A DNA stretch of 64,000 bases, from assembly GCF_025024155.1 (NCBI RefSeq), contig NW_026251826.1, positions 1-64,000 on the forward strand, written 5' to 3'. Below the pieces are notes generated by a model, which saw only the letters and a program-made list of their open reading frames with translations, ran no database searches and was not told where the DNA came from. The first letter of the stretch is position 1. Every line of letters begins with the position of its first letter. Both the position numbers and the translations under genes were made by a program. This DNA is from Gamsiella multidivaricata. Lineage: Eukaryota > Mortierellomycota > Mortierellomycetes > Mortierellales > Mortierellaceae. This document shows, in pieces, positions 20,980-33,800 of the stretch.

Positions 20980-22631
20980 ATGCTTCGCAACACCATGACC
21001 GACAACCGCATAACTCTGCTCTGTATTGAAAATGAAGAGACTACACCATTCTCTGTCGACATCGATCCATCAAAGACAGTCGATCACCTCAAGGTGTCCA
21101 TCCATGCCAGACTGGAAATTGATACACCGTCTAAGGATCTCACCCTCTGGCACGTCTCCATTCCTCTTGTTCCTCTGAAGGAGCGCAGGCCTATCGTCCT
21201 CACCGAGCACAAGTCAGCAACAGAGCTTGACCGACAGACGACATCTATGACGTCTTCAAAGAGACGCCGCCTAAGAAAACAGTTCACATCATCGTGCAAC
21301 GCCCACTACCGGGTACTTAATCAACACTCGCTTTGCTCCATTGACACCTCGCGCATGAGCTTATCCGTGCTCTAACCTTATTTCACACGTCCAATTGTAC
21401 TGACATAGTCCATGCACCTGTCCCTGCCCGTGGCTCCACTCCTCTCTTTGGCCATCTCTCGGATAGTTCTCGTCCTAGCACTCCGCTGTCTGGTAGGAGT
21501 AATTGCTCTTCACGCGTTTCTCTGTTTGCTTTATTTGTATATCCAACTGACCCATAGCTGCCTGCCCTCTCTTTCCATACAATTAGGCGATCTCCATACT
21601 AACATCAAAAGGATCACAGACAAGTTCTTTGCTCCTGGACCAGTTGTCGACTTTCTCGGCGCGTTTGTGAAGGGCGAAGGGGCGCTACCTATTACTTCAG
21701 GATCCATTCGTGGTTTACCAAGAGCGTGGCGTCGTGGATTCGGAATAGCACTTGAGAACCGGCCGAGTCTGCTGTTCATGGACCTCCCCGACCCATCCAC
21801 GCCTGACTCGGCATCAAGGAATCATGCGGCAGGATCTATTCTCGAACTTGTGAAAGAAAACAACCGTTACCATATATCCGTCTTTGGCGTCTCTGGTAGG
21901 CTACATGCTGCAAAGTGCGTTCTGTGGATATCACCCAACAGCTCTGAGGTATAGTACTGACTATAATTTGCGCTCCTTTGTGCTCCATAGGCTGTGGCAA
22001 GACCCGTGCAGTGATCGAGCTTCTATCCCAGCACTGGGGGTTCTACTTCAATGCTTCTAATGACGATTGAGGATCGGACGACATGATGACCCTTCGATCT
22101 GCTGTCCAAAAGTATTTGAATGATACCCGAGGATCCTTTATTGTTGACCGAGAAGCCAACAACGGTTACGCAAGAAAGACGACACTTTTACTCTTTCTCT
22201 CTCGGCTTCTCGTTTTTAAGTACTGTTTGAATGCCTCCGGCAGTAGTGAATCATTTACCAGCGCTAGGTGGACTCTCCTGCAAGTGTGCCCGCATGTGTT
22301 CTTCGAACAGGACATTTTTAACATGCTATTCCTTCAGCTCCTCAAGCTTCGACATTACCATGAGAGCGATCTCTGGGATTTTGTGCGCGCCATGTATGAA
22401 GAAACGAAAGGCAACCTTGTCGAGCATGGATGCCTACCAAAGATCAAGGACAACACCAGGCTCCTAGTGGTCCACGATGGAGCGCAAGTCCTCGGCGGTG
22501 AATTCGACAGCTCTTTTCAATCGACGACATCAACAGATTCCCCGCGCCCATTGCTCTCTCCGATTTTACATGCGTTTCGGGACATCGGCAAATATGAGCT
22601 TACATTGATTACCTGTGGCACTGGCTTATGA
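20980..22631 (+). pseudogene. CRN-B: decayed Crinkler (header + NTPase, truncated)
   Basis: The four CRN-A-like exons keep their splice sites: a header exon from ATG 20980 or 20995, a short exon near 21411, an exon from 21587, and the NTPase exon from about 21991. The damage is a frameshift in the header exon around 21225-21245, a TGA at 22068-22070 where CRN-A has Trp, and loss of all homology after about 22628, removing the REase. Walker A (FGVSGCGKT) is preserved across the intron, but the Walker B Glu is changed: VVHDGAQ instead of VVHDEAQ. It therefore cannot make a working protein. Confidence 0.85.
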
Positions 22632-22830
22632 CTGCCAAGGTCATTGGCAGGTGCACCGAAATAGGTAGCGATAGTTGAAAATACAATGACGCAAACATTT
22701 TTTTTACCGCGCGCTGCATGCCACCCCTTTTTTTACCACCATCGCTTCGCCATGAACCTGGCCGCATATTCTCTAATCTTAATCTTGGCATTGTTCCCTT
22801 CCCTCTTCATCCTTCACCGCCTTCTCCTTG

Positions 22831-23336
22831 ATGCTTCGCAATACAATGACCAGTTATCTCTCCGCTCTGTGATGTCTCGTGGACGGCGATCCTATCTCGA
22901 AATCATTCAAGCTAACTCCACCGTCAACGGAGATTATTGAGCTAAACATGGTCGAAGATCTTCGAGCAGCAAGCCGGTTTGATTTAAGGATGTAGAGGCA
23001 GAGGATCTCACTCTGTGGTCTGTCTCGATTCCTATCCCTGATGACGACGATGACGGCGAGGTCCCCATTTACATCAACAATATACCAAGGACGACAAGAA
23101 GAAACTCAAGGCAACTCGTGGACTCCGCCGTGTCTTGGCGATGAGCCTGCAAAAAACATGATCCACATCATAGTCCAACAACCACCGCCAGGTAATGTTG
23201 TTCTTTCTTGCAGCCCTAACTCCCACGCTACATTGCTCTGACATAGTTCATACTCCTGTCCTTGCTCGAGCCACAACGCCACTCCTTAGTCATCTCAGAT
23301 AATTCTCGTCCCGGCACGCCACGGTCAGGTAAGTTT
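22831..23336 (+). pseudogene. CRN-D: Crinkler header fragment
   Basis: Begins ATGCTTCGCAATACAATG like the other CRN starts and retains LTLWSVSIP, an Asp-rich run, KDDKKKLKATR and IHIIVQQPPPG in different frames. The donor and part of exon 2 (HTPVLARATTPLL) are also present. Several frameshifts and stops break it, and nothing of the NTPase or REase follows. A degenerate CRE-like TGACGCAA and a TTTTTTACCGC tract precede it at about 22686. Confidence 0.75.
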
Positions 23337-23457
23337 GACGAATATACCTCGGAACTGCACTAAATGGACCTTCTTTGTGTTTCATTTCATTTGCTCTCTA
23401 TTCAGGCGATGTCGAGGTATGTGGCTAGCAGACTACAGTCCTTAAACTCCTTAGGCG

Positions 23458-25047
23458 TCAATAAAACTTGCTCTCCATATCCCTGAGTAGTTTCACCCAT
23501 GGCGTAACTATGATTCCAAACAGCTCGCCGATCTCAGCTTTCGTTCTCTTATAAGGAGCATTATCTCCTGGTACCGACTTGAACCAGAAAAACTCTGTGT
23601 GTGTTGTCCGACCGCGCCAATTCCCATGTTTGCATGAGATGTCATACTGATGGGCTACAAAAATTTCATGCATGATCTTCTCCAACAAGTATACAAAACC
23701 AAGAGGGTTGACATCATGCTCGGTCAAACCCAGGAGTTTCTGGATCGTGACCTCACCGGGGAAAGCCCTAAATGACTTCAATTCGACCTTGCAATGGCAC
23801 CTGCCAATCTCAAGGATGCGTTCTGCAAGTTTTCCTGAATAGCCAATTTTGAACCCAACACTTGAATCGAAGCCTTTGGGAATCAGAATAAATATCTATA
23901 TTAGAACCCACACACTGCATTTATAAGCCGCACTGTGTCTGTATCCAGAAATTCAATTCACTGATGATACGGTACCTTGAATCAAACGCACATTAGCCAT
24001 ATCATGTTCATTGCATTCCATGATGTAAACATATCCTTTCTTGAGGCATTCTTCATAGAGCTCTAGATCTCCTTTTCCCGTAAATGATTCAAAGTCTTTT
24101 CGCCATCGACGGTCTCTGGTGCTGAGAAATTGAAAATAAGAACAAATGACAGTTCTTAATTTCTTCTTAATTGAAGAGTCAAGGTACCACGTCAAGTCTA
24201 CATGAAGGTCAGGCCAATGCTTGAATCAGATATATTGTGTACATTGTCTTATACATACAGTACACGCAAGTGAAAAATTACCGTTGAACTCGTCGGCCGT
24301 GATAATGATCTCCTTTCTCTGAGAGAGTTCGAAACTGAGGTCGTTGTGTTCTTTCTGATCTTCCAGATCTTTCGTGAGTATGAATGGGCTAATTTCGACT
24401 CGAGCCAGTAAGGAGGCGGGCATGCCAGAACGATAGAGGTGTCCACGTTGGAGCATGCTATTTCCGTGTTTCCCGCATAGGTAACCCCATTCCTCTTGCT
24501 GGGAGTAGGGTCCCATTTTGTTGCTCGTTTCCTTGCATTGAAGTCCTTCTTTAGTGAACGAGGTACACCTCACTTCTCGGAGTTTGCCTTCGCGATGAAA
24601 CTCACAGATGTCGCGGTCCCTGGAAACTTCGGCGATGCAACAGGTACCATTGAGATACGTTTCAGAACAAAATATGCCACTAAAGGCTTTCGGTTCTCTT
24701 TGACTCTTGGGAACGCTTCCCAGTCCGTTGGTAATTCTTGCCGCCAATAGTAATGTATCGAAGTTTCGAATTACATTCCTATTAATCACTCCATTGACGA
24801 CAAGTCCCGGATACCCCAGCTCGTACCATCGTTCACTCCCAGGCGCAGGCGTCTCGTTGTTGTTATTACTGTTGCCCTTCGACTTTGTCATGACCGAATA
24901 ATTATCGCCTACTTGGATATTGCTGCCTGACGGCTCTTTTGGTGGTGGTGACTCTTGAACCACAACAGCATGAGCCTTTGTGAGCGAGAAGGCGAAGTAA
25001 AAAGGTTTGAAAACAAGGCTGTTACGAGTGTGTTGATTGGCTGACAT
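23458..25047 (-). CDS. T5orf172/GIY-YIG-type protein with Cys/His zinc-binding motifs
   Basis: Three exons, 25047-24282, 24197-23976 and 23873-23458, GT-AG, sum to 1404 bp (467 aa) and appear intact. ATG 25047 is the first true ATG. The C-terminal half reads GYVYIMEC...FKIGYSGKLAERILEIGRCHC, the pattern of the T5orf172/MUG113 branch of GIY-YIG nucleases: a YVYI strand, then a KIG-Y strand and an Arg-containing helix. The middle has DICEFH and RCTSFTKEGLQCK...YLCGKHG, a C-x5-G-x2-C...C-x2-H motif also seen in proteins annotated with DUF5763-like zinc-binding units. It may bind and cut DNA. The GIY-YIG Tyr and Arg look present, but a catalytic Glu is not assigned. Confidence 0.75.
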
Positions 25048-26114
25048 TTTAACAATAATAAAACTCAAAACGCACTGCCCCGCCGTACTGTACTTACGTC
25101 CAAAAAAGCAACTCCAGCAGCTTTATCCGTGGGTGCTTTGATACCTTTGGATCTTTGACGTTGATGATTCTTGACTTTCATGTCGCTGTGACAGAAAATA
25201 AGTAAATACAATAGTCAGTTGCAGAATAAGTGGTTAGGTGCTGAAAGAGACAACGGGATTGAGAAAGAGAGTGAAACAACTGAAAATGAGGTGTATTACA
25301 AAAAACCGTTGGAATAGAGAAGGAGAGAACTTGTTACGCGCTGATGGGATGTAAAAAGGAGCGCTGAGGTTACTGCGCAATAAAAAAAAAGATAGAACAG
25401 GAGAACAGGGGGATGGAAATCGGCGTGTGCCTTACATCGTGGAAAGATGGAAGGATGATGTCAAGGAATTAAGCGATAAGGACCCTTTGTGGGGCTGACT
25501 GGGGCTTACCTAAGCCCTGGGATGTTGATTCAGTCTAAGTGACTATGGCTGTTAAGGAGAGGGAGCTGCGGTGAAGGTTGTTCAGACAGGTCAGTAAGAC
25601 GGACTTTCGTGTGATTCAGGACAATGGACGCGAAAATACGTCACCGTATATCGGCCCCTACCTAGATCTAAACTTGTGACTTATGTCTGCTAACACATAA
25701 ATTTTTTTTGCGTACAGTTGGATAAGAAAACTGTCCCTAAAAAAATTTCGAATAAATGAATTGAAATGCTACTCAGTCCAAGAAATTATTCAGTCATATG
25801 ATGGGTTTTCAACACACACAAAATGAACAGAGGCAAGTTATCTATAATGGACTCTGAAGCCAATAGCGTGACTGTTTCCTTGTATATCCATTTTGTTTCA
25901 GCGCTAAATGTACACGACCTGTGTCCCACATGACTACTTTTTGGTCCCAACTGTCTTTTTTTTGTATTGGCTTCCAATTGATCGATTTTTGGTTTTTTTT
26001 GCGCATTTGACACATTCAAACACGAATTTTCTCACCTTTAGTCTTTAGCATGCAGCATGCACCAACGCCAATAAAACACAACCACATAATTGCATAACCC
26101 AGAACGCTATAAAA
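25048..26114. other. Intergenic, no gene seen
   Basis: Contains A-rich runs and the 5' flanks of two divergent genes. A TATA-like CTATAAAAATG directly precedes the ATG at 26115, which may mean the true start is slightly further in. Confidence 0.5.
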
Positions 26115-29100
26115 ATGTCAACACAGCAAACACAGCAAAGTCAGCAATTCCCGAATGGAGGCGGAAAAGTAATCGTCTTTCGCATGGAGCAACCGCAAAG
26201 AAAGCGGCAGCAGCAGAGCAAGAGGAAAGCACCCAAAGAAACAACTAGCAGCACTCCAGCAAAGAGAAAGCCGAACCCGACTCAAACTCAGAGAGCCGAG
26301 CGATCAGCCATGACTCCGACGGCTTCCATTTCGCAAGAGTCGCTCCCTCACCGCCCTATATCGTCCATGACCGAGCAGGAGCTAGCTCAGGCGCGAAAGG
26401 ACTCTGCGAACGAGGTCCTGAGATCGATTTTGGAGATGAATCCAGTGTCATCCACCATACGGTTATATAGGACCCACCTCAGGGTGTGGAAGGTGCGCGC
26501 GTTTACCTGTGTCTGTATTTTTTTTCTCTTCATGTCTGAGGTCTGTACTGGGTATGGCGGGCACACATGCAAGCAATCTCATATCTCATATGGGCGCGCA
26601 TGGTGGTCCTCCCATTAGACATTTTGCGACGAAAGGTACAACGGGGACTGCAGCGTTGATGCAGCTCGGATGCTCGAGTATTTCACTTCAGTCGTCTTTA
26701 AACGAACAGTGAAAAAATACATCTCTGCAGAGGCTGGCTACAGCGGGGTGATTGGGCAGGCACCGCCGAAACGCGCAGAGGATGCGGAAGGCACATCCAC
26801 GTCGCATCTTCAGCAGGAGCAGGAGCAGGAGCAGGAACAGGAAAAAGAGCAGGAACAGGGGAAGGAGCAGGAACAGGGGAAGGAGCAGGAACAGGAGAAG
26901 GAGCAGGAGCAGGAACAAGGAGCTACTTGGAAAGCAGTTGATCGGCCTGTGGATATGGATCCATTCGAGTGACAGACCAATGATGCCTTGAGTACTGTGG
27001 GAAGGACACCACCTGCGGCTACTACTGCTGCGGCTACTCCCCGGCTGGAGGATCAAGATCATGACTTGGATGAGGGTGGCAGCGAGGACGAGATGGACGA
27101 TCTTTCAGAAGATGGTGAAGGGGATCAGCAGATCGCTCAGGGTTCTAAGGCCTACTCCATCAGCAATATTGTCGAGAAGACACAGGGTAAGCGTTATCAA
27201 TATCTTAGTATTGTTTATGCTTGCATACCAGCGTTGTTGTTGGTTCTCATTGTCTTAACTCTCCTCTCTATCCTCTTCCACAGTTATTGAGGAGGCCATC
27301 ATTGACAAGTTTGGTCGCAAGGTGATCCATGTTCCTCTGACAGCAGGATCCGCGGACAATATCAGGAAGGCGCTCATATATTTGTGGAATCAGCAGGCAT
27401 CAAGGACAGCATCTTACCCTAACACAGCACCCAATCCTCGCCACGATATTCTCTTGAGAACGGCCTTCGAGTCTTACGAAGTGGGCCTAGTTTACGATCG
27501 CGTAACGCCCGGAACAACGCGTACAAGAACCTGTGCAATACGCGACCCGTCTTCCGAGAAATTCTTCATTCGCATGCTTTCATATCTATGGCGGGAGCTC
27601 CCTCTGCCTCAGCAGATCGGAAAGCGTGCGTACAATGCTGTAAACCGGTTCCAGTACATGCGGGAACGACTATGTCTTCTGGCTCGCCATCACATGCTCT
27701 TGCGCGAAGAAGACATCCGTAACCTCAACCTGTCAGATCTATTTAATATACAAACAATGCATCCTGCCACAGGGTCGAGGCTGGCATCTGGCCTTGTCTT
27801 TTGCATCACCCGAGGCAAGACCAACAAGAAGGGTGTAAATTTGTATGCAACGGCTTTTCGCCACAAGAACTTTCTTCGATGTACTGTAGCCGCGTTCGCA
27901 TTCTATATGCTGGAGCGTTTCCAGGTAAGCACCACTATCGAGTTGTAGAGGAAACGATTCCGTGCGCGCAGCTTACAAGACTGATAACTAAATTTCCCCT
28001 CACCTTTTTTATTTTTAAGATTGAACATGAACCTATTCCTAATTTCTCTAATCCAAAGGATTGGCACAATATTAAACTCTTGACTGGTGGCGGCGCTCCG
28101 GAAGAGCGTGAAGCACACCGGACAGAGTCCCTTACCAGCAGGACCCAAATTGAAACCACCGCTGCTGTCATGCGTGCCTGCGAGGTATACTCCACCAAAG
28201 TGACGCATTCTGGACGCCATGCTGGCACTTCGGAAGCATACCATTTGGGTCTGAGTCTGGATAATATCCGCCATCTTGGCCGATGGGTGATGGGCCAGAT
28301 GGAGAACTTCTATGCACCCAAGAGCCCAGTCATTGGAGCCTTTTATATGGCCCACTTCAACAAACGCGATGAACCTTACTTTATAGAGCGCGACCTTGTC
28401 ACACCCCCTCTTGCGCTGCAACGCCTCATCTTCCCCTGGATTGAGCACGCTTTCGACAAGGACTACAAGAATCAGCCTGAAAAGAAGAAGGAGTGGGAGA
28501 AGGAATGCGACAAGGAGATGGAAGGTGTGAATCCAGACAATGCAACAGAGAGCGACGTATTCTGGAAAATAACAGCGACGATGAAGCTCTCCACCAAGCT
28601 GAACAGCAGTACTCAACTCGACAGGATCGGTTTCCTCAAGCTGCTTGTTCGAATGCGCCGCGTGATACTTCAGGACGCAGTCCTTTATATGGAGACTAGA
28701 CGAGGCGACCAGACGTTGACCAACAGACTTATCATTTCATTACCGGAGATATTTAAAAGCAAGATGTTCTTGGACTTCAAGGCCCAGCTCCTGGACGAAA
28801 TGAATAGACGCCGCCAACGCACGGACATCATCAGCTCCAGCGTGCAAGTCGACAATCAGACCATGGTCGGTGCTTTCAATACCGTTGGTAAACAGATACA
28901 AGAGTTGCAAGCGGATATGCGATCAGAGATGAGTACGATGCGATCAGAGATGAGTACGATGCGATCAGAGATGAGTACGATGCAATCAGGGATGAGCACG
29001 ATGCAGTCAGGGATGAGCACAATGCAATCGGAGGTGAGTGCGATACGGACAGGCATTGAGGCCCAACAACAGCATTGTGATCAAGTGCATATGCGACTCC

Positions 29101-29675
29101 TTCAAGCACAGAGGCCACAGTATTATCCGCACGCTCCATTGTCTATGCCTGTGAATGATTTCGTGTCTACTCAGCAGCAAGTGCAGCTACTACAACAACA
29201 GCTTTGGCAACAACAGTTTTTGCAACCGCAGCTATTTTTGCAACAACAGCAACAACAGCTTCAGCAACAACAGCAACAACAGCTTCAGCAACAACAGCAA
29301 CAACAACAGCGCCAACAGGAACCGCCACAACAAGTCCATCAGTCATCATCGACACAGCTCGACGATAGGCTCAGAGGGTACGTGATGCTGCCGGACAACG
29401 GACAATTGACCGTCCGCCAAGCATGGGATGAATACCATGGTCCCATCGCAGCAGCAAGACAGCAAGACTCGGACTGGCCCTTTACTCCAGCGCGCAGAAA
29501 GGCGTTACAACGCTGGCAGCAATTCATTGGATTGGTTAAAGTGAGGATGGAGGAGGAGAAGGAGAAGGAGGAAGGTCATTCAGTCGAGAGTCTCCAGAAC
29601 TTTCTGGATGCTATGACGGCCCAGTACAAGAACAAAACTATCAATTCAATCCGAGAAGAATTTCTTAAGAGATAG
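26115..29675 (+). pseudogene. Cry-1: Crypton-type tyrosine recombinase with GCR1_C-like tail, one internal stop
   Basis: Four exons: 26115-26492, 26619-27186, about 27285-27924, and about 28021-29675. An N-terminal core-binding-like region (RLYRTHLRVWK) is followed by a Glu/Gln repeat. The catalytic domain has the first Arg region (ARHHMLLREEDIRNLNLSD), Lys in TRGKTN, HxxR in THSGRHAG, LGRW, and a Tyr candidate in MENFYAP. Then come a helical coil with heptad repeats, a Gln tract, and a C-terminal domain (TVRQAWDEYHGPIAAAR...WQQFIGLVKV) resembling GCR1_C. Cryptons use such enzymes to move via circular DNA. A TGA at 26970-26972 in exon 2 interrupts the frame just after the Glu/Gln repeat, so this copy is probably inactive unless that part is spliced out. 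Confidence 0.72.
28917..29040 (+). repeat. 21-bp tandem repeat in Cry-1
   Basis: Six copies of a 21-bp unit encode MRSEMST/MQSGMST heptads, extending a predicted coiled coil between the catalytic and GCR1_C-like domains. Confidence 0.85.
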
Positions 29676-30823
29676 TGAGATAGTACCACGAATATGAAGA
29701 ACGCTATATTTTTTCAGCATCTTTATTGTTCTTCGATTGCAAATACGGCGACTTTTAACGATGGTATGAGGTAAAAACATACGCCAGAGACTGAGGAGAC
29801 TGAGGTTGAGGAGTTTTGAGAGGTTAGCGTCAAAGTGTCAACAGGGAATGAAGGAGAATGGAGCCATGGGTCAGATGGAATATGGGTGGCGGGCGGTGAA
29901 GTGGTGAAATGGAGACAACAGGAGTGAATTGGTGCTGAAAAGAGGGCAGAGCGATGTGGTCTCATCTTTCAGGAACTCAGGAACTCAGGAACAGCCACAA
30001 CCGTGGAGGGTTTCAGGGGCAAGGCTATTTTTGGCAAAAACGCAAGGACAATGGAACCCAATTGCCTCCAATCCTTCAGAAGTAAACCATTTCCGGAGCG
30101 TGAAAGAAAGATAAATTAAACTGATATGTGCAGTATACGAATCGGGAATGGGAGAAAGACATGGGAAGGCATGGGAAAGAGACATGCATACGATGGGAAA
30201 AAGACGTGTGTCAAAAAGTTTCAAATTTAAGTTCGTAATCTATTTGACAACCCGGGTTGTCATGCATTATTTGGCAACTCCCCTCTAATTGACATTATCA
30301 CGTGACCTATTTGCCAACCAGGTTGTCAACGTTCTCCATACGTTGCTTGACAACCCGGTTGGCAAACTGTAAACACTAAAGCAGCAACTGAGGCTACGGT
30401 CACCTTATCTCTTCTCAGTCAAGCAAATGTGAATGTGCAGCCTACGATGGACACACTGTGCAATGAGCAGAGGACACTGTGCGCTGAGTACAACGTGCGG
30501 CGAGCCAGTACATTGGGTTTGACATATGGTGGTGGTCAGTACATTGGGAATTTCCGTCCCAGTACAATTTTTTATGAACTCTAAATCGTATGGTCGAGTT
30601 TCATTGGCCAAATGGTCATGATGTTCACCACATGCCGTCCTTGCTTGCAGCTTGCTCTCTTTCTCTCATTCTTCCTCTCTGCCTGTCTGTCTGCTCACTG
30701 CAACAACCTCCAGCCCAGTCAATACTCACTTACAAATCACCAACTGCTCCACACCTGCGGCTGCTCCCCCTCCTCCTCCCCCTCCACCTCCCTCATTGAA
30801 CTATCCTCCACCCTCCACCCCTC
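29676..30823. other. Intergenic between Cry-1 and Cry-2
   Basis: No gene is seen. It holds the cluster of palindromes at 30245-30365, and a C/T-rich leader (30700-30820) just before the Cry-2 ATG. Confidence 0.5.
30245..30365. promoter_or_regulatory. Cluster of three TTGnCAACC-type palindromes
   Basis: TGACAACCCGGGTTGTCA (30245-30262, perfect 18-bp palindrome), TTGCCAACCAGGTTGTCAA (30311-30329) and TTGACAACCCGGTTGGCAA (30347-30365), plus a half site TTGGCAAC near 30271. They sit about 460-580 bp upstream of the Cry-2 start. Repeated symmetric sites suggest a dimeric DNA-binding protein, possibly the recombinase itself. Confidence 0.5.
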
Positions 30824-33800
30824 ATGTCAGCACTCAGCTCTCTTGCCTCAGAAAAAAGAAAGCGACCAAGGAGCCGCGCTGATGCCCAGTCGACCGAGAA
30901 GCAACCTACAAAAAAGCATCCGAGGAGGATCAAGGAACTCATTCACTTGGATGGTTCGTGATCGAACAATCAGGGGGTAGAGAGTTAGAGAGTAGGGCTT
31001 TGCACTAAACAAGAGTGCTTACCCTGCTATCTCAGGCACCATTGTCATAGACTTGCACGCTTATACCCTCCTATTAATCCACTCTGTGTCAATGTAGTCA
31101 TTGCGGATAACCCAGCATTACTGGATATGTCCGACGAGCCATTACACGGAGAAGTTGAATCATACTCAGATTACGACTCGGACTCATGAGGAATCGGTTA
31201 ATGAATCGATCAATGGCGGGTCAGCGCGAAGGCTCTCGATTCAGGAAGCAACCGAGGATGAAAACATGGATGTCGACGAGGCCAAGCTTAACACTCATGG
31301 TATGAATGCTGTCATTGCGGAATCCAACCCAGTGAAAGGCACCGAAGGCTCTTGCTCGTAATAATCAACTATCTATTCCTAGTCAAGTTTGAAGCGATTT
31401 TACGATACCTAATAGCCCCACCGGATCTTTACCAAACTGAAGGCGGCATGGCAGGGGACCATGGTGAATCGACGGACAGCAAGATCATGAGAGAAGCCCT
31501 CGCTTTGCAGACCTCGAACCTGAGCGTTAACACCAAGAACCAATACAAGACGCACTTGAGAAAGTTCTTAGTAAATGACGACAGCAACATACGTCGCTGG
31601 CGAGCAGACATGGTTGCGATGGAGCTGATTCAATAACCAAGTTTTGTCGCTTCTCTATCTCTTAGAAATTTTGCAGCAATCTTCCTCTCGGCAATGTCAA
31701 CGGAGACAGCGGAAGGGCTCACACCTACGATGTTTCCGAGGTGAAGGTGCTTCGATTCTTCAAGGAGGTCATGTTCAAGTCAACCACCAAGAAGTACTTC
31801 AGTATGAACCAGAGCAGAGACGTTCGGACACCGTATATGTTCAAATCGACCACTACAAAGGACCACATACCGACTTCGGCTCAAGGTATGCACAAAAGAA
31901 AGGAATTTCGTGACGCTCGCACTCTCAGGCCATTAACTGTTTACATGGTGGCCTTTCTTTCATACATATGACATATGGAACAGTCCTGCATGATATCAAA
32001 CCGGATGCGAAAGGGCGGAAAGTGCTGAGCGTCCCCTGTGGCCGTCAGACCATGGAGAATGCGCTGAAGGCACTTTGCTATCTCCAGGATAGACAGAGCA
32101 AACGTCCGATACGCCCGAACGAGGAGCCCGAGCTTCGTAAATCGTCACTCATCAATAACGCCATGGACAAGTACTCTAACGACCTTGTAGTTGGCATCCT
32201 TGTGAACCACAAGGATCTTTCAGCCGAGTGCGAGATCCGAAATGCCTATACCGTCGCTCAGCACATCAAGTGTCTGTTGTACACATGGGCCCAGCCCATT
32301 ACGATCCTGTCACCTTGGACGAGGGAACATCTGGCCTTGGCAATCCGGCATAGCATGATTCTACGCAATGAGGACCTCTGTCATTTGAATCTCGTGGACT
32401 GCTTCATGATACAGGTCGAAAACCGAGACAGAGGATCGCAGTCAGCGTTGGCGCTCGTCTGTGCAATGCATCGCGGCAAGACCAATCGAAGCGGCCATAC
32501 GCAGTACGGGTGCGCTCTAAGGCATAGCGACGTTCGCCGCTGTAGCATTGGCGCCTTTGCCTTTTACCTGTTTGATCGCTTCCATGTACGTTGAAACAGA
32601 CCTTGCACGATATACCATAGTTCTTATTCCTACCTGACTAAAAGACTTAATTATGATAGAACAAGGAGGAGCCTCCGCCAGACATCAGCGACCCGGATTT
32701 CAAGGAGATCAAGGTTTTGCAAGGAACAAAAGGAACCCATGCTAGCCGTTTAGCGCCATTGTCGTATTCGGCAAGTCGCGAAACAACATTGAAGACGTTT
32801 GAGACTCAGGAACTGGAGTGCGTTCATCTCACACACTCTGGACGTCACAGCGGAACGATTGAGGCCCAGAAGCTGGGTATTCGAGCTGAGGATATCAAGC
32901 TTGGAGGCCGGTGGGTGCGTGGCAATGGCAGGATGGACCAGCACTACATGTCCAACATCCCTATCAGGTTCGCGTTTGGTATGGCGGGCTTTCGGGAAGG
33001 AAAACCCTTTCATCTCAAGAGGAACGAGGTATCGCCGCCGGTGGAGCTGCAGGAGATGATCTTCCCATTCGTCGAGACTGCATTCGGTGAACCAGGGTCT
33101 GAAGCCAACAAGAGATGAAGGGAGGAATGTCTTGATGAGATGAATGAGAGGGATGAGGATCAGCCCGACCAACTTCAAAATGTCTTGCCCCTGGATCCAT
33201 CACCGTCTGAGCCAGGTAGTGCTCCTATCCATAAGGCGCACGCTGATATGAGCAAGAAACGTTTCTTCAAGATGGTCCTCCGCCTGCGACGAGTCATACT
33301 GCAGGACGCCGTGGCGTATATGCACACACATAGCAGCGCCAAGTCACCGCTTCTGGAGCATAGCCTGTTCAAATCGGAGTTGTTTCTCAAGTTCAAGGAT
33401 GACCTGGCGGTTGTACTGGACCGAGAGGATGCTACCCTGCCGCCTGACCTTCCACCCATTATGGTTGAAGCTATAACGGATCAACGACAGCAGTATTCTG
33501 GCCATTACCAAGCTCTCAATGATAAGTTTCGACAAGTCCAACTTCAGTCTCAACAACAGAGGACTCAAGAGGAATCATTTCGCCTTTGGATGGCATCTCA
33601 AATGCAGCAAATGCAGCAGTATCTTTCAAGTCAACTGGCGCAGCTCTCAGTTCAAGTGCAGCAATCGAATGCCTGTGCCTGTCGTCATCCTCCGAATAGG
33701 CCCACCCCACCTTTTACTTGTTGTGCCTATGGTCCTTATGATTATGGTGAGCAGGTGCAGCAACACACAGCTTTTTACCAGGAGACATCAAGAGTGCCAT

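Noticed and set aside
26970..26972. UGA recoding (selenocysteine or reassigned UGA) to explain in-frame TGA codons
   Set aside because: TGA is used as a normal stop in intact genes here (e.g. 13538, 12711), and no SECIS-like context was seen. The TGAs occur in copies with other damage or replace Trp.
28856..29056. CRISPR-like array
   Set aside because: The 21-bp units are contiguous coding heptads with no spacers, in a eukaryotic gene.
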